Source: Bdellovibrionales bacterium
GTDB lineage: Bacteria; Bdellovibrionota; Bacteriovoracia; Bacteriovoracales; Bacteriovoracaceae
NCBI GenBank assembly: GCA_030633015.1
Contig: DAOVTR010000108.1
Location: 1 to 6,062 of the forward strand
Reading direction: 5' to 3'
Length of the DNA: 6,062 nucleotides
This document shows positions 1-4,653 of the stretch, piece by piece (the first letter of the stretch is position 1; every line of letters begins with the position of its first letter). The translations under genes and the position numbers were made by a program. The notes beneath the pieces were generated by a model, which saw only the letters and a list, made by a program, of their open reading frames with translations, did not search any database and was not told the DNA's origin.

Positions 1-616
1 AAAATTTAAATTTATCTGCACCAATTTGCATGATTGCCCCTTTTAATTCTCCATGAGTTTTTACCGTTAAATAAAACAATGATAAAAATTTAACAATATC
101 AGTATTATGTAAAAACTTATAATCAGCTACTTTTCCATCTTTTCCAAAACCAAGCGAGTTTGATTCTAACTGCTTAACTTTTGAATTTGTTTTACGCAAT
201 CGATCTGCCAAGGTATTAATAATAGTTTTAAACCATGGATTTAAACCACTCATGGTTTTTGAAAATGCAACAAAAGAAATTTCTACAACCTTAGTCGTTA
301 TAATTGCAGATGCTGAGCAACTTCGTTTTCTAGAGTTTTCATCAAAATATGCCATTTCTCCAATAACCTCACCTGCCCTCAATACCGCAATATCAACATA
401 ACCTCGTCCTTTAGGCAAAAACAACCTAATTTGCCCTGATTGGATTATATATAAAGATTGAGCAATATCATTCTCATGAAATAAAACATCGCCTGGTTTA
501 AATGTTTTTATTCCAGATTTTTTTTGACCAGAATCCTGCGTGGCTTGCTTTTTAACAGCAACTCCAGATTTAGATGCTACTGATTTTGATACTATTTTTT
601 TTTGCTGAACAACCAC
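1..616 (-). CDS. Cyclic-nucleotide-binding-domain protein (3' end beyond window)
   Basis: The minus-strand frame is open for 205 codons and runs off the left edge, so the C-terminus is missing. I chose the GTG at 616-614 because a GGAG ribosome binding site (628-625) lies 8 bases upstream and no ATG precedes it in frame. Residues 1-36 are a basic, Ser/Lys-rich low-complexity tail. Residues 37-145 read as a cNMP-binding (Crp/PKA regulatory type) beta-roll: FKPGDVLFHEND, SLYIIQSGQIRLF, then the phosphate-binding-cassette-like GEVIGEMAYFDENSRKRSCSA, ending in a helix with LADRLRKTN. The GE and R positions are the usual cyclic-nucleotide contacts. The visible C-terminal part (160-205) does not look like the Crp helix-turn-helix, so DNA binding is not supported. 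The role is probably signal-responsive regulation; ligand and target are unknown. It lies 14 bases after the 103-residue gene, so the two are probably co-transcribed. Confidence 0.85.
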   Translation of the reverse strand, partial: MVVQQKKIVSKSVASKSGVAVKKQATQDSGQKKSGIKTFKPGDVLFHENDIAQSLYIIQSGQIRLFLPKGRGYVDIAVLRAGEVIGEMAYFDENSRKRSCSASAIITTKVVEISFVAFSKTMSGLNPWFKTIINTLADRLRKTNSKVKQLESNSLGFGKDGKVADYKFLHNTDIVKFLSLFYLTVKTHGELKGAIMQIGADKFKF

Positions 617-630
617 AAATTCCTCTCCAA

Positions 631-942
631 TTACAAATATCCAACCATTGAAATACTTTCTTTAAAAGATAAGAAATCTACTTGATTAAAAAAAAAGTAG
701 ATTTGATCTTGCTTATCTGTTTTCTCAAAAGATAATTTTGAAGTCTTATATTTTCTCCAATTATTTCCAATTTTTGTTAAAAAAATTATTTCTTTTATCT
801 CTCCAAGAGTCTTAAAGTCAACTGGTACAAGTAAATTAATCTTTTCTGCTGTGAAATTTTTCACAATTAATTGACTAGTACTGCAATTAACTTCAGTTTC
901 AAATATTAGTTTTAAATTTCTGTTCACACAAAAAGATCTCAA
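631..942 (-). CDS. Hypothetical protein, 103 aa, upstream partner of the cNMP-binding gene
   Basis: I do not recognise this protein. It is a small soluble protein, predicted by eye to be rich in beta strands (LKLIFETEV, SQLIVKNF, INLLVPVDF, EIIFLTKIG, QIYFFFNQVDF), with no signal peptide or membrane segment. The strand pattern vaguely recalls a PilZ-type barrel, but the RxxxR and [DN]xSxxG c-di-GMP motifs are absent, so I do not make that call. The start is a TTG at 942-940; an AAGGTG ribosome binding site (955-950) lies 7 bases upstream and an in-frame TGA at 951-949 excludes longer forms. A GTG at codon 6 is an alternative start. It is the first gene of a minus-strand pair with the cyclic-nucleotide-binding gene, which begins 14 bases after its stop. 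Confidence 0.6.
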   Translation of the reverse strand: MRSFCVNRNLKLIFETEVNCSTSQLIVKNFTAEKINLLVPVDFKTLGEIKEIIFLTKIGNNWRKYKTSKLSFEKTDKQDQIYFFFNQVDFLSFKESISMVGYL

Positions 943-1012
943 TTCATTTCACCTTGAAGTTCTTATAATAATAGTGTAATTTGCAAATCCCAGTTATAAA
1001 ATGAGGTAATAT
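943..1012. promoter_or_regulatory. Divergent intergenic promoter region
   Basis: This 70-base gap separates two genes that point away from each other, so it should hold promoters for both. On the plus strand a perfect TATAAT lies at 964-969, about 44 bases before the ATG at 1013, but no good -35 box sits 16-18 bases upstream. On the minus strand the region gives TATAAG at the same place, with a TTGCAA (981-986) whose spacing of about 13 bases is too short for a standard sigma-70 promoter. The 8-base palindrome TTTGCAAA spans 980-987. The exact promoters cannot be settled by eye. Confidence 0.35.
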
Positions 1013-1465
1013 ATGCTTTCAAGGAAATTACACGATCAAAGTGGTACAGAATTATCATTTGATATAACTTCAAATATAAAGCAAATTCTAACACTAACAT
1101 ATGATTCTCAGCTTCAAGTTGGAAATAAAATATTTGAAGTTTTTGGTAGATTATATGCCGATGAACTCTTATTAGCTGTCATGCTCATAATTAACGACGA
1201 AACTGACAGTACAATACCTGTGACTATGTCAATTTCAATTGATATGAAAAAAAAGGATAATGCAAAAATAATAATTGAAAAAATAATGGATTCAATTGGT
1301 ATTTTTTTTGATGAATATTTTTCTAATCCTGACTGGAATGACTATATCTCAATATGGACTGAAGCAGAAACTAAAAAAGTTAAATTTTATTATAAAACTT
1401 CTAGAGAAAATATAAAATTATCTCTTATGGCCGATGAACTTTTAAACAATGATAATAAAAATTAA
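1013..1465 (+). CDS. Hypothetical protein, 150 aa
   Basis: I do not recognise this protein. It starts at ATG 1013 with a GAGG ribosome binding site (1003-1006) 6 bases upstream. It appears cytoplasmic, with no signal peptide and no membrane helix. The middle (about residues 30-80) alternates hydrophobic and polar residues in a beta-strand pattern (NKIFEVFGRLY, LLLAVMLIIND, PVTMSISID). A helix about residues 84-105 (NAKIIIEKIMDSIGIFFDEYF) follows, then W-D-Y-I-S-I-W and a further strand (KKVKFYYKTS). The C-terminus is acidic and Asn-rich. It could be a small alpha/beta regulatory or adaptor protein, but nothing shows which. Base composition matches the neighbours, so recent transfer is not indicated. 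Its stop codon shares four bases (1462-1465, TTAA) with the stop of the convergent lysine-rich gene. Confidence 0.65.
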   Translation: MLSRKLHDQSGTELSFDITSNIKQILTLTYDSQLQVGNKIFEVFGRLYADELLLAVMLIINDETDSTIPVTMSISIDMKKKDNAKIIIEKIMDSIGIFFDEYFSNPDWNDYISIWTEAETKKVKFYYKTSRENIKLSLMADELLNNDNKN

Positions 1466-2418
1466 TTATTATCATAACTTTTAGGAATCGCTCCCTTGGT
1501 TTCATAAACAATATCCTGCTCATCTTCAACGACATCATCAGGTAAATCATCAAAAGAATCTGTTGTGGTATCATCTATATCTAATTCTTTTAATGCTGAA
1601 TAAAAAGATTTTTCATCAAGTAAATCTCCCATTAAAATTTCAATATGTTTCATAGGATATTTAGCAACTAAATCTTCAATAAACCCCTGAAGTTTTCCTT
1701 CTCCGAGAAGTGCTTGCTTTTTCTTTATATCGGACCAGTTTTTAATATAATGGAATCGGCAATATCCCAACGTTGTATCTGGATTATCACAATTTTTTTC
1801 CAAACATTCATCTGAATCAGTTTGAAAAAAATCCATTAACTGTATTGATCCTAATATTTCTTTAACTGAATGATTTTCAGTTAGAGCTAAAACCTCTTCA
1901 GCTAAGCTCTCTTTTATTTCTGCTAACAGCTCTTTTTTAGTTTTAGCTTTCTTCTTTACTACAACTTCCTTACTACTTGGCGATAAGTCATTAGTTTTAG
2001 ACTTCTTGCCTTCTTTAGATGTGTCCTTCTTTGTTACTATTTTTTTATCTTTTTTCTTTACTACTTTTATGGCCTTCTTCTTAACTACTTTTTTAGCTTT
2101 CTTTTTAACTACTTTTTTAGTTTTCTTTTTAACTACTTTTTTAGTTTTCTTCTTAACTACTTTTTTAGCTTTCTTCTTAACTACTTTTTTAGCTTTCTTC
2201 TTAACTACTTTTGTAGCATTCTTCTTAACTACTTTTTTAGCTTTCTTCTTAACTACTTTTTTAGCTTTCTTTTTAACTACTTTTTGGGCCTTCTTCTTAA
2301 CTACTTTTTTAGCTTTCTTCTTAACTACTTTTGTAGCCTTCTTCTTAACTACTTTTTTGCCTTTTTGCTTTTCTGATCTCTTAGGTGATTTTTTTATAAA
2401 TTTTTTCTTAGTGGCCAT
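1462..2418 (-). CDS. Histone H1-like lysine-rich repeat protein with C-terminal zinc knuckle
   Basis: This 318-residue protein has three parts. Residues 1-21 (MATKKKFIKKSPKR...) lead into fourteen 8-residue repeats of type KVVKKKAK at residues 22-133, the last degenerate (KIVTKKDT). This is strongly basic and of the H1/Hc1/AlgP-like kind that binds nucleic acid non-specifically. A mixed-charge helical part follows (KKELLAEIKESLAEEVLAL). Next comes a cysteine cluster, C205-x4-C210-x9-C220-x2-H223 (CLEKNCDN...GYCRFHYIKNW), resembling small zinc knuckles. The protein ends in an acidic tail (about 280-305, many D/E). I infer a nucleoid- or RNA-associated protein; the target is unknown. I chose ATG 2418 over the in-frame TTG 2433 because GGAG (2431-2428) lies 9 bases before the ATG and overlaps the TTG codon. 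The opposite-strand open frame over the repeats is an artefact of composition. Confidence 0.8.
   Translation of the reverse strand: MATKKKFIKKSPKRSEKQKGKKVVKKKATKVVKKKAKKVVKKKAQKVVKKKAKKVVKKKAKKVVKKNATKVVKKKAKKVVKKKAKKVVKKKTKKVVKKKTKKVVKKKAKKVVKKKAIKVVKKKDKKIVTKKDTSKEGKKSKTNDLSPSSKEVVVKKKAKTKKELLAEIKESLAEEVLALTENHSVKEILGSIQLMDFFQTDSDECLEKNCDNPDTTLGYCRFHYIKNWSDIKKKQALLGEGKLQGFIEDLVAKYPMKHIEILMGDLLDEKSFYSALKELDIDDTTTDSFDDLPDDVVEDEQDIVYETKGAIPKSYDNN
1750..1806 (-). other. Putative zinc-knuckle motif (C-x4-C-x9-C-x2-H)
   Basis: This segment encodes residues 205-223 of the lysine-rich protein. C205, C210, C220 and H223 are spaced like metal ligands, and the GYCRFHY run matches the 'G-x-C-x-x-H-Y' ending of small zinc knuckles found in some DNA-associated proteins. 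Zinc binding is inferred from the residue pattern alone. Confidence 0.5.
2020..2355 (-). repeat. Tandem 24-bp repeat array, 14 units, inside the lysine-rich gene
   Basis: Fourteen contiguous 24-base units, each encoding 8 residues. The common unit on the coding strand reads AAA GTA GTT AAG AAG AAA GCT AAA, translating as KVVKKKAK. Variation is concentrated in the last codons of a unit (T, Q, I or D replacing A or K) and in a few silent third positions. The unit nearest the 3' end (KIVTKKDT) is the most diverged. Such arrays can change in unit number by slippage or recombination in whole-codon steps without breaking the frame. Confidence 0.92.
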
Positions 2419-2426
2419 GTTAAATT

Positions 2427-2431
2427 TCTCC
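2427..2431 (-). promoter_or_regulatory. Ribosome binding site of the lysine-rich gene
   Basis: The minus strand reads GGAGA here, 8-9 bases before ATG 2418. It overlaps the upstream in-frame TTG at 2433-2431, so the shorter ATG start is preferred and the first five residues of the longest open frame are dropped. Confidence 0.65.
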
Positions 2432-2582
2432 AAAATTTATTCAACAAACATTTTCTTGATTTTATTCCCAAGAAAACCTTTATTTTTAAATAGTTAACTA
2501 ATTAATTTTTATTCTATAAACCATTATCAAATATTTATTCTTTCCGCAATAGTTACGCAATGCGCCAGCAGAAATAATAACC

Positions 2583-2611
2583 TTGCCAAGTCAGTAATTT
2601 TAGAATAAAAA
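2583..2611 (+). promoter_or_regulatory. Candidate sigma-70 promoter of rpsT
   Basis: TTGCCA (2583-2588) and TAAAAA (2606-2611) are separated by 17 bases. They match the -35 and -10 consensus at five and four of six positions. The transcript would start near 2618 and give a leader of about 49 bases. The match is ordinary for such AT-rich DNA, so confidence is low. Confidence 0.35.
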
Positions 2612-2627
2612 TCGTAATCTAAAATTA
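2595..2627. repeat. Perfect 10-bp inverted repeat upstream of rpsT
   Basis: TAATTTTAGA (2595-2604) and TCTAAAATTA (2618-2627) are exact reverse complements separated by 13 bases. The arms flank the candidate -10 box of rpsT. It could be a protein-binding operator or, if transcription starts further upstream, an RNA hairpin in the rpsT leader. Confidence 0.6.
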
Positions 2628-2654
2628 GTAGTTTATTGTTGGATTAGTTATTTT

Positions 2655-2660
2655 AAGGAG
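2655..2660 (+). promoter_or_regulatory. Strong ribosome binding site of rpsT
   Basis: AAGGAG lies 6 bases before the GTG at 2667. It is the best Shine-Dalgarno sequence in the window and fixes the non-ATG start of rpsT. Confidence 0.85.
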
Positions 2661-2666
2661 TAATCA

Positions 2667-2927
2667 GTGGCAAATCATAAGTCAGCGAAAAAACGAGTAA
2701 GACAGACTTTATTGAGAAAAGAAAAAAAGAAAATGCACAAATCTCAAATGAGAACTGTTGTAAAGCAAATTAGAGAAGCAATTAAGAAGAAAGATAAAGA
2801 TACTGCTGTAAAATTATTGCCATCAATTCAAAAAGTTTTGGCAAAACTTTCTCAAAAGGGCATTATGAAGAAAAATGCAGCAGCCAGGAGAACGTCCAGA
2901 TTAGCTTCGCAAATCTCAAGACTCTAA
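2667..2927 (+). CDS. rpsT: 30S ribosomal protein S20
   Basis: The 86-residue product is a full-length bacterial S20, a small primary-binding protein of the 30S subunit that contacts 16S rRNA. Family signatures are visible: MANHKSAKKRVRQ at the N-terminus, a long basic helical middle, and the C-terminal GIMKKNAAARRTSRLASQI. The start is GTG, supported by AAGGAG six bases upstream and by the conserved ANHKSAKKR that follows directly. A non-ATG start is also known for E. coli rpsT, where S20 represses its own translation; similar control here is only an inference. The gene stands alone on the plus strand. Its stop overlaps by four bases the end of the convergent interrupted holA, leaving no room for a terminator between them. 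Confidence 0.98.
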   Translation: MANHKSAKKRVRQTLLRKEKKKMHKSQMRTVVKQIREAIKKKDKDTAVKLLPSIQKVLAKLSQKGIMKKNAAARRTSRLASQISRL

Positions 2928-3160
2928 CTATTAAGTAACTTAAGATATTCCTCTCTTAAACGACTAAATAAAAAACTCTCATTATTTTTATTTTTTGCAA
3001 GAGTTAGGAAATAGGAAATCAAACTGATTTCTTCAATCAATTCTTCTTTGCTCCAAAAAGATGAAGCTACTTTAATTTCCCTTGAATAATTTGTTAATTT
3101 GACTTTTCCCTGGTCAATATTAGAAACGTCCACAAGCTTTACAAGGTGCGAAATTAAAAA
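2924..3160 (-). pseudogene. holA: C-terminal part of interrupted holA (delta subunit collar domain)
   Basis: Directly after the TAA at 3163-3161 the same minus-strand frame stays open for 78 codons, ending at a TAG (2926-2924). It reads FLISHLVKLVDVSN..., then FWSKEELIEEISLISYFL and a closing SRLREEYLKLL. This fits the end of DNA polymerase III delta: the helical collar (domain III) with its typical 'W-x-x-x-E-L' helix. If translated separately, the first possible start is the GTG at 3133-3131, giving 69 residues, but no convincing ribosome binding site precedes it. Joined to the upstream part, the total is about 320 residues, normal for HolA. I treat it as the downstream fragment of one broken or recoded gene rather than an independent gene. 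Confidence 0.75.
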
Positions 3161-3886
3161 TTAAAACATATCGACCAATTCCTTACTTTTAACATCCAAA
3201 GAAATAATGTTCTTATAAAAAGAAATTTTATTCTTTTTATTCCAATAACCGACAAGTTTAAATTTATCAATGTTGTTATTTAAAAAAATTAATTTTATAT
3301 CCTTTTTTTCTATTAAATTTTTATCCGGATAATTTAATTTTATCAAAGTTAAGGACTGAGAAATATCTTCAGGTGTATTAGGAATTAAATTTATCAATAA
3401 CTCCTGAGCATCGAGCTGAAAAAAAACATTTTCCTCCTTGGCCATAAAGTCAAATAATTTTGAAAAAGACCATGGGCCCGGATCTGCAACCTCTAAATAG
3501 ACTCCATCAATTTTTGACAGTTCTTTAAGGGAAGTTGATTTGAAAATAGAACTAAAAAGTAAAAAACGCCCCTCTAAATCAAATTTACTTTTCAGCAACT
3601 TATCAATAACATTTTTTTCAATTTTATCAGAATTCAAAACGAGATATGATTCATCTTTTGAAAAAAAACCAGGTGAAATAAAATTATCTTCAATCCAGCT
3701 AATTGTTAATTTTTCTCCATCAATAATACAGAGATTATCTTCTCCAATTTCTTGAGAAAAAGATTTTAAAAAAATTTGTTCAATAAACGCTGAAAAGAAA
3801 TAGCAACAATATACTCCAAATTTATCACGATCAATCAAATAAGGATGAACATTTTTCAAATCCCAAGGTTTCCATTTAGAAGGCAT
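3161..3886 (-). CDS. holA: DNA polymerase III subunit delta, N-terminal part, ended by in-frame stop
   Basis: This open frame gives 241 residues, while HolA proteins usually have about 320-345. Delta is the clamp-loader subunit that opens the beta sliding clamp and is essential in studied bacteria. The sequence is diverged but fits the family in order: a domain I region with W-I-E-D-N-F-I-S-P-G-F-F and SYLVLNSDKIEK, LEGRFLLFSS, then domain II with SKIDGVYLEVADPGPWSF and LDAQELLINLIPNTPEDISQSL followed by KKDIK. The reading ends ...LVDMF-TAA, a short way into the collar domain, and the missing part follows in the same frame down to 2924. Position supports the call: lptE precedes it with an 11-base overlap, the classic lptE-holA order. 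ATG 3886 has a GGGAG ribosome binding site about 10 bases upstream, inside lptE. Confidence 0.8.
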   Translation of the reverse strand: MPSKWKPWDLKNVHPYLIDRDKFGVYCCYFFSAFIEQIFLKSFSQEIGEDNLCIIDGEKLTISWIEDNFISPGFFSKDESYLVLNSDKIEKNVIDKLLKSKFDLEGRFLLFSSIFKSTSLKELSKIDGVYLEVADPGPWSFSKLFDFMAKEENVFFQLDAQELLINLIPNTPEDISQSLTLIKLNYPDKNLIEKKDIKLIFLNNNIDKFKLVGYWNKKNKISFYKNIISLDVKSKELVDMF

Positions 3887-4550
3887 TTAAAACTAGCTCC
3901 CTAAAAGAAGCAGCTGCGCTAATCGCCAAGTTTTCCACTGCTTTATCAATTAACTTCTTATTTTTAGTAAAATTCACAACCCCAGAGGCATCAACTGAAA
4001 GATTCCCTCCCAGCTCTCTAGAAAAGCTACCTGTAACCTTAATCTCCTCATCAATAACAATTCGGGGAGCCCCATGTAAGTGCTTTAAGAGATCTGTTTG
4101 TGATATTTTAATAATTTCTCGACTTGGATCTTTTATTAAAACTAAATCCAAGTAAAGAGTAACTTCCGTTGTTGCTGGAACATAATACGCCTTACGATTA
4201 CCAATGGATTGTTTCAACAAATCATCATGCCCTAAATATTGCTGTGGTGACTTATTTTTAATAGTTGAGTTTCTATTCCGTCGAGATTTTATTACTCCAA
4301 TAAGAATTGAGTCTGCGCTTAAATCTTCACCTACCTTTACATCTAATCCTTGAAACTGATTTAATAAAAATAGTATTTCTTTAGTAAACGGAAGACTAAT
4401 ATTGGAAATTACACTATTATTTAAAAAAACAGGAACAGAAACAGAACTAATACCGTACTTTTTAAATGGATTAGAATTTTTTCTTATTTTATACCCTGCA
4501 CAACTTGCAAAAAACAAAATCAAACAAATAAAAAGGATTAATCGATACAT
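3876..4550 (-). CDS. lptE: LPS assembly lipoprotein LptE
   Basis: A 224-residue lipoprotein. LptE plugs the LptD barrel and helps insert lipopolysaccharide into the outer leaflet of the outer membrane. The N-terminus is a lipoprotein signal (MYRLILFICLILFFASC) with lipidated Cys at 17 followed by AGYKIR, close to the 'C-G-Y' beginning common in LptE. Family pattern follows: VSVPVFLNN and LPFTKEILFLLN, the DSILIGVIKS strand, VTLYLDLVLI, and a final helix ENLAISAAASFRELVLNAF. It is slightly longer than E. coli LptE. The ATG at 4550 is forced by an in-frame TAA three codons upstream and by the signal peptide, yet there is no Shine-Dalgarno sequence. It begins an operon with holA (11-base overlap). 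leuS, which often precedes lptE, is absent here. Confidence 0.88.
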   Translation of the reverse strand: MYRLILFICLILFFASCAGYKIRKNSNPFKKYGISSVSVPVFLNNSVISNISLPFTKEILFLLNQFQGLDVKVGEDLSADSILIGVIKSRRNRNSTIKNKSPQQYLGHDDLLKQSIGNRKAYYVPATTEVTLYLDLVLIKDPSREIIKISQTDLLKHLHGAPRIVIDEEIKVTGSFSRELGGNLSVDASGVVNFTKNKKLIDKAVENLAISAAASFRELVLNAF

Positions 4551-4555
4551 AATAT

Positions 4556-4584
4556 ATTATAATCAATTTTTCTTATGTTGTAAT
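4556..4584 (-). promoter_or_regulatory. Candidate lptE-holA promoter giving a leaderless mRNA
   Basis: On the minus strand ATTACA (4584-4579) is followed after 17 bases by a perfect TATAAT (4561-4556). Only five bases separate the -10 box from the lptE ATG, so the predicted start site falls within a base or two of the A of the start codon. That agrees with the missing ribosome binding site. Confidence 0.5.
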
Positions 4585-4612
4585 TCGATATTTTAAATTT
4601 ATTTTTTCTTGT

Positions 4613-4634
4613 TAATTGGTTATAACTAATTGGT
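4613..4634. repeat. Operator-like symmetric element upstream of the dciA-like gene
   Basis: TAATTGGT occurs twice in direct orientation (4613-4620 and 4627-4634), 14 bases apart. The centre holds the perfect 8-base palindrome GTTATAAC (4619-4626), and the 18 bases 4614-4631 form an almost perfect inverted repeat. It lies 20-40 bases before the ATG at 4654 and includes TATAAC, a possible -10 box, so a regulator bound here could block the promoter. Confidence 0.45.
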
Positions 4635-4653
4635 GTTTAAAGTTTAGGTATAT

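Larger units (their letters stand above)
2419..2666. promoter_or_regulatory. Divergent intergenic region between lysine-rich gene and rpsT
   Basis: This gene-free stretch of 248 bases serves two divergent genes. From left to right I see a perfect 8-base inverted repeat (TTTTCTTG 2451-2458 / CAAGAAAA 2469-2476), a 10-base palindrome TAGTTAACTA (2491-2500), two CGCAAT copies one helical turn apart (2545-2550, 2556-2561), a possible rpsT promoter (2583-2611) and a perfect 10-base inverted repeat (2595-2604 / 2618-2627). No convincing promoter was found for the minus-strand gene. No open frame of note and no tRNA lies here. Confidence 0.5.

Noticed and set aside
631..942. PilZ c-di-GMP receptor domain in the 103-residue protein
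   Set aside because: The strand order is vaguely similar, but the RxxxR and [DN]xSxxG ligand motifs are not present.
2418..2433. The longer TTG start of the lysine-rich gene
   Set aside because: The GGAG ribosome binding site overlaps this TTG and is correctly spaced for the ATG at 2418.
2451..2487. A rho-independent terminator in the plus direction (8-bp stem followed by a T-rich run)
   Set aside because: The stem has only two G-C pairs, the T run is not directly adjacent, and no plus-strand gene ends nearby.
2006..2497. A 163-residue plus-strand open frame made of repeated FLTTFLAFF-type hydrophobic units
   Set aside because: It is the reverse complement of the lysine-rich repeat array; the hydrophobic repeat follows from the 24-base unit. 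It has no good start context, and the minus-strand frame has the ribosome binding site and a non-repetitive conserved-looking domain.
2924..3133. A separate 69-residue gene starting at the GTG at 3133
   Set aside because: The sequence reads as the collar domain of HolA, the same frame continues upstream to the TAA at 3161-3163, and no ribosome binding site precedes the GTG. A fragment of holA is the simpler reading.
3161..3163. An alternative genetic code with TAA as a sense codon
   Set aside because: TAA ends rpsT, lptE, the dciA-like gene and others in this window at the expected lengths, so it works as a normal stop.
3540..3755. A 71-residue plus-strand open frame
   Set aside because: It lies wholly within the holA coding region on the other strand, has no recognisable features, and is best explained as a shadow frame in AT-rich DNA.
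4402..4596. A 64-residue plus-strand open frame
   Set aside because: It overlaps the lptE signal-peptide region antisense and runs through the lptE promoter; no family similarity or convincing ribosome binding site is visible.
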